From NCBI GenBank assembly GCA_041391505.1, contig JAWKNW010000042.1:1-31021 (forward strand): a DNA stretch of 31,021 nucleotides. Reading direction: 5' to 3'. The translations under genes were made by a program, and so were the position numbers. The stretch comes from Rhodothermales bacterium. Its GTDB lineage: Bacteria; Bacteroidota; Rhodothermia; Rhodothermales; JAHQVL01. Under the pieces are notes generated by a model that was given only the letters and a program-made list of their open reading frames with translations, was not told the origin of the DNA and did no database searches. Shown here in pieces: positions 1 through 8,981 of this stretch (within the stretch, counting starts at the first letter, position 1; each line of letters opens with the position of its first letter).

Positions 1-1166
1 ACCAGCCTGAACGGGAGCATTCCTTTTTTACTGAGCATCCGCCTAAGGATATAGTGCTGCAGGACATCTTGCATCCCGAAGATGAAAAGCGCGGCGAACA
101 ACAAAAAATAAAGGAAGGTCATCGCGCTGTGGACCGCGATGTGCCGGGGAAGCTCGTCGCTTGCGCCCGCCGGCGTTTGCCTGTCGATCATAAACCAGAA
201 ATAGCCTCCGATCACCAGCACAAGCAGGACGGTACCCAGCAGGATAAACGCCGCATTGCGCATCGAAAGCAGGATGCCCTGATTCGGACGGGTCTTCATC
301 GCGACGATACCTGATTGTAATCCGCCATAGAGCCCGAGGGCGCCGATGCATGGCGTGAACAGGAATTTGTGGTTCAAGGCATCGATGAGGCCTCCCGCGA
401 GCAGCCCGATGAAAACACCGAACAGCGCCCGACGCCACGACCATGTCAGGAGGTCGATCGTGCCGATGTCTGCGCGAAGCAATCCCTTCTGCTTTTTCCG
501 GCCAACCGCCCACCCGATCGATAGACCGAACAGGGTGCCCACGATGAGGGGGAACGCCAGGACACTGTTGTCGAGGCCTACGGTGCGTAAAAATTCCTCG
601 TTGACGAGCGAAAAATCGGTCACCCACGACCGATCGTAGATGAACCGGTCAAAAATGGAGAGGTAGCGGGCGGGGGTGAAACCCAGGATGCAGCCGGCTG
701 TCGAGCCAACGGCCAGGACATACGCGAGGAGGGTTCCTGCAGACCGTTTCGTTCGGGTTCGCGGGTTAAAAAGAAGGAATGCATCGACGATCAACACGCC
801 GAGCCCCAGCGAGAAGCCGACGATCACGCTGACCAGAATTCCCTCCAGGTAGCTGAAGTACGCCGCGTCCCAGAAGTCTTGATAAAAGGCATCCCCATAC
901 GAATACCACTCGTAGCTCCCATCCAGCGTGCCGATGATGAGTCCGATGACGAGTCCGATGGTCATCCCGCCCAGCAGTCGAGATTGCACCAGGTAGGACA
1001 ACCGCATGCGTTGGGTTGGCAGCCAGCTCGGCTGCAGATTTTCGATCTGAAAGATCGATTGCTCATGCGCGCGCATGCCGCGCGCCATCCACGAAAGCCA
1101 GGCGCGGATTTCGGGCTCGGAGTAGACCGCCGCCTTCTTTTTTTCTGTGTTTCCCGGTAGCGCCAT
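1..1166 (-). CDS. Multi-pass membrane protein; displaced C-terminal part of the CHAT-NACHT protein (partial)
   Basis: Reading the minus strand from the ATG at 1166-1164 gives 388 codons without a stop to the window edge, so the 3' end is missing. The N-terminus (residues ~15-50) carries YSEPEIRAWLSWMARGM and then IFQIENLQPSWLP. In intact NACHT proteins this block follows directly after the NTPase module. It is followed by hydrophobic segments near residues 65-80, 105-125, 140-160, 200-220, 250-265, 300-320 and 345-365, with a TWSWRRAL motif of the kind repeated in membrane tails of NACHT proteins. The ATG starts one base after the TGA of the upstream CHAT-NACHT reading frame (TGACATG), in the +1 frame. 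It is either translated by coupling or was once fused to the upstream frame. Frame and lack of stops are seen directly; the family link is from memory of homologues. Confidence 0.75.
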   Translation of the reverse strand, partial: MALPGNTEKKKAAVYSEPEIRAWLSWMARGMRAHEQSIFQIENLQPSWLPTQRMRLSYLVQSRLLGGMTIGLVIGLIIGTLDGSYEWYSYGDAFYQDFWDAAYFSYLEGILVSVIVGFSLGLGVLIVDAFLLFNPRTRTKRSAGTLLAYVLAVGSTAGCILGFTPARYLSIFDRFIYDRSWVTDFSLVNEEFLRTVGLDNSVLAFPLIVGTLFGLSIGWAVGRKKQKGLLRADIGTIDLLTWSWRRALFGVFIGLLAGGLIDALNHKFLFTPCIGALGLYGGLQSGIVAMKTRPNQGILLSMRNAAFILLGTVLLVLVIGGYFWFMIDRQTPAGASDELPRHIAVHSAMTFLYFLLFAALFIFGMQDVLQHYILRRMLSKKGMLPFRL

Positions 1167-1167
1167 G

Positions 1168-3294
1168 TCAGTACCCCGCTCGTCGAAGCATGCGATCGCA
1201 AAAGGCATCCATCAGCTGTTTCCGACGCTGCTTCTGGGTATCCAGGGCCTCATGTTCGAGGGCTTCGATCGGTATGTCCTGGTAGGCCCGGATCATGAGG
1301 CTCAACATGAGCGGCGTGCGTGCATCGATGAGCATGGCGGAGTCTTTTTCGATGACGGATCGCAACGCGGCAAGCCGCTCGCCGCCCCGCGCGATATACT
1401 CCATGACCTGATCCCGGCTCAATTGCTGTAGACGGACGGCGCTATTGAGCCCGAGACGGACCGGGAGTTCGATGTACTCCTTGATGCGGCAACACACGGC
1501 GATGCCCACGCCGGAGGATGCCGCGAAGGCATTGATCGTCTCCACACATGCGGCCCGGGACGCCGCGCCGACCTCGTCGAGGCCGTCCAGCAGCGGAAGC
1601 AACTGACGCCCTTCCAACCACAGCCGGCCGACTTTTTTGGGGATCTGGTATCTGGCGCCGAGTTCATCGATCATCCAGTCCATCAACGGAAGGCGAGACG
1701 TTGACCACGACGACAGGTTGAACATGACGGGCGTCGGGCTCGATGGCCTGGCCTCGATCTCGTCGAGGAGCGTGCTGGCCAGTTTGAGCATCGCGGTGGT
1801 CTTGCCCGAGCCGGGATCGCCCAGAATCAACAGCGATCCTCCCTGCTCCTCGAATACGTCCGCGAGGGTCCGGCCCGCCGGCAGCGGCTCGCTTTCGGCG
1901 CCGGCCTGGTCGACCATCATGCCGAAGGGATCTTCGACCGCTCCCTGCATCAACTCCAGGCCGAGATCGATCATCACCCGGTCCAGCAGCGAATTCTCGA
2001 GCACCCCCTCGATCCAGAACTGCTGCATTTTTTTCTTCAGGATCTGGAGGCCGCCGGGGATTTTCGAGGACGTTCCTTCCCGGCCCTGCGTCGAGAGGGC
2101 CGCCGCCGCGGGGGGCGACGGGCGCCCGTGTTCCTTAAAGATGGCCGACGTCATATCCAGGTCGAACAGCCGGCCATCCGGAGACCGCATGTGCAGCACC
2201 GGGGTGCCCCATTCCGCGGAATCGCGGTCGGCCATGCTGATGGCCTTCCGGGCTTCGGTCACGGAGACGTCCACGGGCTCGCCATCCGCCAGGGTGTCGT
2301 AAAACGTGCGGGAAAACTCGACGGCCGCCCGATCCGTGATCTCATATTGCATCGCCACGACGGACGGGATGCCGCGCTGCATCAGGACCGCGCCCGTGCT
2401 GGAGAACAGATAGTGCGCGCTCGCCCGCGATCCCTCGCACGCATTCAGCACCACCAGCTGCAGGCTGGCGTGGTCGGTGAGCAGGTCTGCCAGTTTCGAC
2501 GCCGGCAGCGGGTCGGTTTTTCCCGCTTCGTCGGCGAAAAAAACGGCTCCCTCCTGCGTGGCCTCGTCGAATTCGCCATGCCCGATGAAGTGGAAGACGT
2601 GCCACGGTCCCTTGCGCATGGCCTGCATGAGGTCGCGCCACGACGGGCCCTCGAGCCAGGTGAGGTGGACATAACCCCGCTCCACGAGGTGCTGAACGGA
2701 CTGCTCCATCAGCCGCTTTTCCCGGTCGACGTCCAGTTGAACCAGGTCGGCCGGGCTCGCCACCATGCCGAGGATGCGGAGCGGCGGCGCGACGCGCAGG
2801 GCCGGCGCGGCGCCGGCCAGCTCCAGGTACCGGGTGAGCAGGGTCTCCCGGGAGAGCGACAGGGGGCCGAAGTTGTCTTTTTCGTCGTACAGGAATTCCC
2901 ACGGCACAAGCGCCGCGTCGGGCGTTTCGATGCGGAGCCGGATGCGTAGTCCTTTGCCCTGCACCCGCGCCAGCACCCGGCTTTCCCGATAACTTTCCCG
3001 GATGGCGGCGGGCAACAGGGCGTCGAAGAGCTGTTTACCGAACGCGGCGGCCTGATCGGGTCGGGTCTGATGCCGCTTGCGCCGCTCCGCGTCCCGATGG
3101 ATTGCGACCTCGCCCGCGCTTTCGGGCGCGGAAGCCCCTGCCGGCCGCACGGCGTCGCGCGCCGGCAATCGCATGGTGCCTTCCGGCTCACCGACGCCAT
3201 CCGGAGAGCGAATCACGGAGACGCGGTAGGCGTCCTCTCCGGTCAACGCAATCCTGAGCTCGAAGTCGAGGTATTCCATATCCGTGCGCACCAT
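1168..3294 (-). CDS. CHAT protease - NACHT NTPase STAND protein
   Basis: A 708-residue protein. Residues ~170-375 form a caspase-like CHAT domain with the catalytic dyad visible as His239 (FIGHGEF) and Cys286 (LNACEGS). Residues ~480-690 form a NACHT-type P-loop NTPase with Walker A GDPGSGKT (492-499) and Walker B LLPLLDGLDE (565-574). It ends at RRAGY, where relatives continue into a linker and, often, a membrane region; that continuation is in the next frame downstream. Families of this build act as sensor-triggered proteases in bacterial conflict or cell-death systems. The trigger and substrate here are unknown. The ATG at 3294 has GGAG five bases upstream; an internal ATG at 3279 (MEYLDFEL) is an equally plausible start. 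The gene is divergent from the PadR gene. Confidence 0.85.
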   Translation of the reverse strand: MVRTDMEYLDFELRIALTGEDAYRVSVIRSPDGVGEPEGTMRLPARDAVRPAGASAPESAGEVAIHRDAERRKRHQTRPDQAAAFGKQLFDALLPAAIRESYRESRVLARVQGKGLRIRLRIETPDAALVPWEFLYDEKDNFGPLSLSRETLLTRYLELAGAAPALRVAPPLRILGMVASPADLVQLDVDREKRLMEQSVQHLVERGYVHLTWLEGPSWRDLMQAMRKGPWHVFHFIGHGEFDEATQEGAVFFADEAGKTDPLPASKLADLLTDHASLQLVVLNACEGSRASAHYLFSSTGAVLMQRGIPSVVAMQYEITDRAAVEFSRTFYDTLADGEPVDVSVTEARKAISMADRDSAEWGTPVLHMRSPDGRLFDLDMTSAIFKEHGRPSPPAAAALSTQGREGTSSKIPGGLQILKKKMQQFWIEGVLENSLLDRVMIDLGLELMQGAVEDPFGMMVDQAGAESEPLPAGRTLADVFEEQGGSLLILGDPGSGKTTAMLKLASTLLDEIEARPSSPTPVMFNLSSWSTSRLPLMDWMIDELGARYQIPKKVGRLWLEGRQLLPLLDGLDEVGAASRAACVETINAFAASSGVGIAVCCRIKEYIELPVRLGLNSAVRLQQLSRDQVMEYIARGGERLAALRSVIEKDSAMLIDARTPLMLSLMIRAYQDIPIEALEHEALDTQKQRRKQLMDAFCDRMLRRAGY

Positions 3295-3431
3295 ACGGCT
3301 CCGCGGCGTCGATCTGAACCGGGAGAGGGCGGTACAGAGGGCATGCCGCGGGATGGCGTTCTACCAGTTGCGGTCCAATGCCAGAAATACGGCGTATGGA
3401 TCGTCAATAGCAACCTGAACGCGGAGGTATT

Positions 3432-3449
3432 CAGGGCAATCGCATGCTC
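3432..3449 (+). repeat. Dispersed 18-bp repeat, copy 1
   Basis: The 18-mer CAGGGCAATCGCATGCTC occurs here, between the divergent CHAT-NACHT and PadR genes, and again exactly at 30903-30920. GGGCA and TGCTC can pair around a 6-nt loop with one G-U, so it may be a small REP-like hairpin element. The flanks of the two copies do not match. Confidence 0.5.
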
Positions 3450-3487
3450 GACGTGGCCGTGCGAAGTCGTTTCCCTGGATAAAAAAT

Positions 3488-3536
3488 GATATTTTACTTA
3501 TTTAGTAACAAATAGTATCTTGGCCCGGTATGCAGG
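3488..3536 (+). promoter_or_regulatory. AT-rich promoter/operator region of the padR-permease operon
   Basis: An AT-rich block in otherwise GC-rich DNA sits just upstream of the PadR-type gene. It contains ACT-TATTT-AGT and outer GATA/TATC arms, giving an imperfect dyad of the kind PadR-family repressors bind. The TATCTTGG near 3515-3522 is one mismatch from the Bacteroidetes -7 element TAnnTTTG. The site is suggested by position and composition only; autoregulation is an inference. Confidence 0.35.
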
Positions 3537-3552
3537 CGAAACCCGAAACACC

Positions 3553-3879
3553 ATGGAATTGCTGACCCGATCTGAAGAACTCTTGCTGCTCACCGTCTGG
3601 AACCTCCAGGAGGAGGCCTACGGGGCGGCCATCCGCGAGCTACTCTCGGTGCGTACGGGGTATGAATGGGCGATCGGGAGTGTCTATGGCCCGCTCGACC
3701 GCCTCGCGAAGCAGGGATTGCTCACCACCCATACCGGGCTGCCCACGCCGGAACGGGGAGGGCGAAGCAAGCGGTGTTACCGGCTGACGCCAAAAGGCGT
3801 CGGCGCGCTGGGGCACACCCGGCATGTCGTCGAGGCATTCTGGCAGGACGCGCGCAACGCCGCAATCCCAATCCCATGA
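3553..3879 (+). CDS. PadR-family transcriptional regulator
   Basis: A 108-residue winged-helix protein starting MELLTRSEELLLLTVW. The pattern GAAIRELL, SVYGPLDRLAKQGLL and GRSKRCYRLTPKG is the PadR DNA-binding domain: recognition helix, then the wing. There is no long effector domain, as in short PadR proteins. The start at ATG 3553 is chosen because the PadR fold begins there; an ATG at 3520 would add 11 residues of no family likeness. Its stop overlaps the start of the first permease (ATGA), so the two are translationally coupled. PadR genes next to such permeases are common, and the likely role is local repression of the permease operon. The effector is unknown. Confidence 0.9.
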   Translation: MELLTRSEELLLLTVWNLQEEAYGAAIRELLSVRTGYEWAIGSVYGPLDRLAKQGLLTTHTGLPTPERGGRSKRCYRLTPKGVGALGHTRHVVEAFWQDARNAAIPIP

Positions 3880-6509
3880 GCCGGCCTCCCGTCATACCGC
3901 AGTGGCTGCTCGGCAGCGTGCTTCATGTCCACGACCGCGACATCGTGCTGGGCGATCTGGAGGAGGCGTTCGCTCATATCGCGACCCGGCAGGGTTCGGC
4001 GGCGGCGGCGCGATGGTACTGGGGCCAGGCATTCCGATCCTTCGTGCCGCTCGCCGGCCGTCACATCCACTGGTGCGTCGTCATGCTCGGCAACTACCTG
4101 TCTCTTTCCCTGCGTCACCTCCGGAAGCATCCGGGTTATGCCGCGGTGAACATCGCCGGGCTTGCGATCGGATTGACGTGTTTCATCCTGATCGGCCTGT
4201 TCGTCCAGTTCGAGTGGAGCTCCGATCGGTTTCACGAAAAGGCCGACCGGATCTACCGCATCGCGAAGGAACGGCCCGAAGGCGAGGCGGCCGGCATGCG
4301 CTATTCCGCCGTGACGCCCGAGCCGCTCGCCGGCGCGCTGCGCGAGACGATCCCCGAAATCGAGCAGGTGACGCAACTCGCCGGGGCGCGCATGATGCTC
4401 GCGACCAGCGATGGATCCTTCTACGCCGACGGCATCTATGCGACGTCCTCGTTTTTCGATGTGTTCAGTTTTCCCATGCTTCAGGGGAATCCGGCGACGG
4501 CGCTCGCGGATCCTCATGCGATCGTGCTAGGTCAGTCGCTGGCCCGCAAACTCTTCGGCGATCGCGACGCGCTCGGCCAGGAACTGACGGTGTACACGCT
4601 GTCGGATGAAGAAGCGAACGACCGGCTGCGCGTGGTGGTGACGGCGATCATCGCGGATGTGCCGGCCAACAGCCACCTTACGTTTGAGTATATCCTTCCT
4701 CCGGTGGCGTCGCAGGAACTGGCCCAGTGGTTCGGCGACTGGCGCAGCAACAGCTACCTCACCTATGCTTCCATGATTCCCGGCGCCTCGCTCCCTGCGC
4801 TGACCGACAAGCTTGCTTCGCTGGCGACCGCCTACCCGCGGGTAGCAGGCCTCGATCCGGAGCAACGGGAGGCGATCGGGATCTATTATCCCCAGGCGCT
4901 CACGGATATCCATCTGCGGTCGCATATCAGCGGCGAGTTCGGGGAAAACGGCGACATCCGGTATGTGTATCTGTTCGCCGCCATCGCGATGGCGATTTTG
5001 CTGCTGGCCTGCATCAACTACGTCAACCTCGCGACGGCGCGCTCGGCTACGCGCGCTCGTGAGGTGGGCGTCCGCAAGGTGATGGGGGCGCACCGGCGCC
5101 AGCTCATCGGCCAGTTCATGAGCGAGGCGGTCGTGCCGGCGTTGCTGGCTGTCGCGCTCGCGCTGATGCTGGCGGGGCTGTTGATGCCGGCGTTTAATGC
5201 CGTAACGGGGCGCGCCATAACGTTCGATCTGGGTGTAAACGGCGGGCTTCTCGTCCCGATCGTCCTTGTCGGTTTGGGGATGAGTCTGCTGGCGGGATGT
5301 TACCCGGCGTTCGTCCTGTCGGCGTACCAGCCGGCGCTCGTCATCAAGGGGATCTGGAAGTCGGGCCGGAGCCGCTTTGCCTTGCGCGACATGCTGGTGG
5401 TGGCTCAGTTTGTCGTGTCGATCGTGCTCATCGTGGGCGCCGTCGTGATCCAGCGGCAGCTGGCCTATGTCCTGCACGCCGGCTCGGGGATCGATCGCGA
5501 GCAGGTGCTGATGATCCGTGTCGAGGACCGCACCCTGCACGACGACCGATACCGCGCGCTCAAGCAGGCTTTCCTCGGGCATGCCGGCGTGCTCGGAGTG
5601 ACGGCGGCCCAGTCGAGCCCGATCGATGTCGATGCGGCCTCGACGCTGCGGGAATGGGAAGGGGCTGATGGAGATCGGTCGATCAAGGTCTACCGCTCGA
5701 TCATCCAGCACGATTATCTCGACGTCTTCGGTCTGGAGCTGGTGGAAGGGCGCGACGTTTCTCTCGACAACCCGATCGATGCACGGGAAGGAATCCTGAT
5801 CAACGAGACGCTGAAACGGCAGCTGGGCTGGGAAAACGCCGTGGGCAAGGCGCTCACGTTCCACGGGAGGACGGCGCGCGTCACGGGGGTGGTCAAGGAT
5901 TTTAACCTGCACTCCTTCCACGAGGAGATCGCGCCGCTGGCGCTGTTTCTGGATGAAGGCTGGTGGTTTCCCTTTCAGCGCATCTTCGTCAAGGTGCGCC
6001 CGGAGGGCATCGCAGAAACGATCGCCTCTCTGGAGGAGACCATGACGGAGTTTTCGCCTTCGTATCCCTTCGCGTATACGTTCCTCGACGACGCATACGG
6101 AGCGATGTATCTGACGGAAATTCGCATGGGCCGGCTCTTCAACATGTTCTCGGTTCTCGCACTCCTGATCGCGTGCCTGGGGTTGTTGGGGCTGGCCTCC
6201 TTCCTGGTCCAGCAGCGGACGAAAGAGATCGGCGTGCGCAAGGTGCTCGGCGCGTCGCTGCCGAACATCCTGTCGCTGCTGTCGAAAGACTTTGCGCGCC
6301 TCGTCGCGGTCGCCTGTGTCATCGCCCTGCCCGTAGCGTATCTCCTCCAGCGGCGCCTGCTGGAGGACTACGCCTATCAGGTCTCAATAGGGTGGGGCGT
6401 ATTCGTGCTGGCGGGCGGCGGCGTGCTGGCGATGGCGCTGCTGACGGTGAGCGTCCAGTCGCTACGCGCCGCGTTGTCGGATCCGGTGAAGAGCTTGCGC
6501 CACGAGTAG
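3876..6509 (+). CDS. FtsX/MacB-type ABC transporter permease with PadR-associated N-terminal prefix
   Basis: An 877-residue permease. Residues ~1-85 form the cytoplasmic prefix seen in permeases that sit next to PadR genes (WLLGSV, DIVLGDLEEAF). After this comes the usual layout: one membrane helix (AGLAIGLTCFILIGLF), a large periplasmic MacB-like domain, a first FtsX domain with EVGVRKVMGAHRRQL between membrane helices, a second periplasmic domain, and a final FtsX domain with KEIGVRKVLGASL. About eight membrane helices are visible. Such proteins work with a cytoplasmic ATPase in mechanotransmission or peptide/lipid export rather than as classic transporters. No ATPase is encoded nearby, so a partner must be elsewhere or outside the window. 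The start is the ATG overlapping the padR stop. Confidence 0.9.
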   Translation: MSRPPVIPQWLLGSVLHVHDRDIVLGDLEEAFAHIATRQGSAAAARWYWGQAFRSFVPLAGRHIHWCVVMLGNYLSLSLRHLRKHPGYAAVNIAGLAIGLTCFILIGLFVQFEWSSDRFHEKADRIYRIAKERPEGEAAGMRYSAVTPEPLAGALRETIPEIEQVTQLAGARMMLATSDGSFYADGIYATSSFFDVFSFPMLQGNPATALADPHAIVLGQSLARKLFGDRDALGQELTVYTLSDEEANDRLRVVVTAIIADVPANSHLTFEYILPPVASQELAQWFGDWRSNSYLTYASMIPGASLPALTDKLASLATAYPRVAGLDPEQREAIGIYYPQALTDIHLRSHISGEFGENGDIRYVYLFAAIAMAILLLACINYVNLATARSATRAREVGVRKVMGAHRRQLIGQFMSEAVVPALLAVALALMLAGLLMPAFNAVTGRAITFDLGVNGGLLVPIVLVGLGMSLLAGCYPAFVLSAYQPALVIKGIWKSGRSRFALRDMLVVAQFVVSIVLIVGAVVIQRQLAYVLHAGSGIDREQVLMIRVEDRTLHDDRYRALKQAFLGHAGVLGVTAAQSSPIDVDAASTLREWEGADGDRSIKVYRSIIQHDYLDVFGLELVEGRDVSLDNPIDAREGILINETLKRQLGWENAVGKALTFHGRTARVTGVVKDFNLHSFHEEIAPLALFLDEGWWFPFQRIFVKVRPEGIAETIASLEETMTEFSPSYPFAYTFLDDAYGAMYLTEIRMGRLFNMFSVLALLIACLGLLGLASFLVQQRTKEIGVRKVLGASLPNILSLLSKDFARLVAVACVIALPVAYLLQRRLLEDYAYQVSIGWGVFVLAGGGVLAMALLTVSVQSLRAALSDPVKSLRHE

Positions 6510-6582
6510 CCGGCGGTTGTGGTTGCGTGAACGCCGGCCTACTTTTGATGTCATGCTCCACTCATTATCCGGCGATCTACCC

Positions 6583-8967
6583 ATGCTTGGCAACCTGATC
6601 CGCACCACCCTGCGTCATCTCAAAAAGCACCCCGGATATGCGGTGCTGAGCATGATGGGGTTATCCGTCGGTCTCGGCGTTTGTTATCTCGCGATCGCCT
6701 ATGTCCGTTTTGAGACGAGCTATGACACCTTCCATCGGGATGCCGAGCGGATCTACAGGGTGGTAACCGATATCGAGAGGTCATCGGGAACGGTGTACGC
6801 GAGCACGTCCGCCCCGATGGCGCCGTTCCTGGCGTCCGTTGCGCCGGAAATCGAGGCGTCTGTCCGCGTCGCGCTGGACTATATCATCGTGCAGCGTTCG
6901 CCCGAACAGCTAGCTCAGGAAGCCATTGCGTATGCCGACCCCTCGCTGTTCGACGTGTTTACGCTACCGTTCGTAGCGGGCGATCCCGTTACGGCGCTGG
7001 CGGCGCCGCGCCGCATCGTGCTCTCTGAAACCGCCGCAAAAGCCTACTTCGGTACGACGGCGTGTCTGGGTGAGACCCTGACCCTGGACGGGACGACCGA
7101 GGTGGTCGTTAGTGGCGTCATGCGCGACATAGCGGCGAATTCGCATCTGCAGGTGGATTATTTCGTCTCGATGTCGACCCTTCTGCAGGAATGGAATCCG
7201 TCGCTCGCCCAGAACTGGAAACGATTCATCTTCTACACGTATGTGCGCGTCGGGCAACCCGTGGACGCCGAAGCGTTTGGCATGCGGCTGACCGAGGCGC
7301 TCAGCGGCGCGTTCGACCAGGGTGAGGACCGCTATGTCGTTTCGGCTGAGCCGCTCGACCGTGTGTACCTGTACGGCCGGGCCAGAGGAAGCCGTACCGG
7401 TGCCGTGTCGACGGGCGATCCCGATGCCTTGAACGTGCTCTCCATCATCGCGGCGCTGGTGCTCGTGATCGCATCGTGTAATGCCATCAACATCGCCACG
7501 GCGCTAGGCTTGCGCCGCGTGAGGGAGATCGGCGTGCGCAAAGCGCTCGGCGCGACGCCGCGCCGGCTCGTCGTCCAGTTTTTGTTTGAGGCCCTGATGC
7601 TTGCCGGCGCCTCGCTGGTGCTCGCCGTCGTAGGCGCCCGGATGCTTGCGCCGGCTTTCGGTCAGTTGATCGGTAAAGAACTGCCAGCGGGATGGCTGAA
7701 CGACGCCGGCATCCTCATGGTGCTGGCCACCATCGCCGCGCTGGTCGGGCTGGGCTCGGGCATCTACCCGGCGCTGCGGCTGGCAAGGACGGACGTGTCG
7801 AACGGGCTCAAAGGGTTGACGGACCGCGCCAACCCGAGGAGCCGACTCGGAGGAGCGCTGGTGGCGGTGCAGTTCGCCGTGTCCGCCGCGCTTATCGTGG
7901 CGACGCTGGCGGTGTATGGCCAGCTGCACTTTATGCGCGACCGGCCGGCCGGCTTCGATAGGGAAGGTCTGATCGCAGTGGATGCCTTCTTCCGCCTCAG
8001 TGGCCCTGACGACCTGCTGGCGAAGCGCCTCGCGCGCATCGAGGGGGTAGACGGCGTCAGCCTTTCGTCCGCGATTCCCGGCAAGCCCGACCGGCAGACG
8101 GAGATCGAGGCCGAACGCGCCGGCGGCGGGCGCGTGCACGTCACGATGGATGCCTACTACATCGATGAGAGCTTTTTGGGGGTTTATGGACTGGAGATGG
8201 CCGCCGGCCGCGCTTTCGATTCCGAGCGCCCTCTCGAACGGCAACGCGGGCTCCTGGTCAATGAAGCGGCTACCCGGATGCTCGGCTATGACGACCCCGC
8301 CGATGCGGTGGGCACGTCGTACGTACAGGCCGGCGCTGCCGGTGAAATCATCGGTGTCGTGCGGGATTTTTATTACCATTCCCTGCACGATCTTGTTCGC
8401 CCGCTGGCGATCCGCATCGCGCCCGGCCCCTACACCTACGTCACGGTCCGCACCTCAGCCGGCGACCTGCCGGCCGTGCTGGATGCCCTGCGCGGTGCCT
8501 GGAAAGAACATATCCCCGATATCCCCTTTCTGTATTTCTTCGTGGACGACGTCTACGCGGCGCACTACCGGAGTGAGGCGCAATGGAGCCGCATGACGCT
8601 GTGGCTGGCGGCGATCGCGATCCTGCTTTCCTGTCTGGGTCTGTTCGGCGTCGCGGCGCTCGGCATCGCCCGGCGGACGCGGGAGATCAGCATTCGGAAA
8701 GTGCTCGGTGCGACGGTGACCGGCATCCTGGCGCTGCTGGCGCGCGACCAGCTCCTCATCGTCCTGGGGGCGGCGATCGTCGGGGCGCTGGCCGCTCGCG
8801 CCGCCGCCGGCCGTTGGCTCGAGCAGTACGCGTATCGGACGGAAGTGACCTGGGCGATGCTCGCCCTGGCGTGCGGGGTGTCGCTCCTGCTCGCCCTGGC
8901 GGCGCTGGCCTATCACACTACCCGCGCCGCCCGATCCGATCCCGCGACCTGTCTGCGTCAAAACTAG
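6583..8967 (+). CDS. FtsX/MacB-type ABC transporter permease
   Basis: A 794-residue paralogue of the preceding permease without the N-terminal prefix. It starts MLGNLIRTTLRHLKKHPGYA, which matches the LRHLRKHPGYA point at which the first permease enters its core. It has two FtsX domains with REIGVRKALGATPRRL and REISIRKVLGATVTGI, two periplasmic MacB-like domains and about eight membrane helices. The start at 6583 is chosen on that alignment; ATGs at 6517 and 6553 would add residues without family likeness. It lies 73 bp after the first permease on the same strand and probably shares its transcript, so the two may form a heterodimer. The substrate is unknown. Confidence 0.88.
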   Translation: MLGNLIRTTLRHLKKHPGYAVLSMMGLSVGLGVCYLAIAYVRFETSYDTFHRDAERIYRVVTDIERSSGTVYASTSAPMAPFLASVAPEIEASVRVALDYIIVQRSPEQLAQEAIAYADPSLFDVFTLPFVAGDPVTALAAPRRIVLSETAAKAYFGTTACLGETLTLDGTTEVVVSGVMRDIAANSHLQVDYFVSMSTLLQEWNPSLAQNWKRFIFYTYVRVGQPVDAEAFGMRLTEALSGAFDQGEDRYVVSAEPLDRVYLYGRARGSRTGAVSTGDPDALNVLSIIAALVLVIASCNAINIATALGLRRVREIGVRKALGATPRRLVVQFLFEALMLAGASLVLAVVGARMLAPAFGQLIGKELPAGWLNDAGILMVLATIAALVGLGSGIYPALRLARTDVSNGLKGLTDRANPRSRLGGALVAVQFAVSAALIVATLAVYGQLHFMRDRPAGFDREGLIAVDAFFRLSGPDDLLAKRLARIEGVDGVSLSSAIPGKPDRQTEIEAERAGGGRVHVTMDAYYIDESFLGVYGLEMAAGRAFDSERPLERQRGLLVNEAATRMLGYDDPADAVGTSYVQAGAAGEIIGVVRDFYYHSLHDLVRPLAIRIAPGPYTYVTVRTSAGDLPAVLDALRGAWKEHIPDIPFLYFFVDDVYAAHYRSEAQWSRMTLWLAAIAILLSCLGLFGVAALGIARRTREISIRKVLGATVTGILALLARDQLLIVLGAAIVGALAARAAAGRWLEQYAYRTEVTWAMLALACGVSLLLALAALAYHTTRAARSDPATCLRQN

Positions 8968-8981
8968 GTACGGACGACCCC

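Noticed and set aside
43..627. Minus-strand frame of 194 codons
   Set aside because: It is a shifted shadow of the membrane protein read from 1166; its residues are Arg/Pro/His-rich and it lacks membrane segments.
1637..2949. Long plus-strand frames opposite the CHAT-NACHT gene
   Set aside because: Antisense frames kept open by high GC; no domain likeness, while the minus strand has clear CHAT and NACHT motifs.
4527..5921. 464-codon minus-strand frame opposite the first permease
   Set aside because: Low-complexity Arg/His/Gln composition and no family features; the plus strand encodes FtsX domains.
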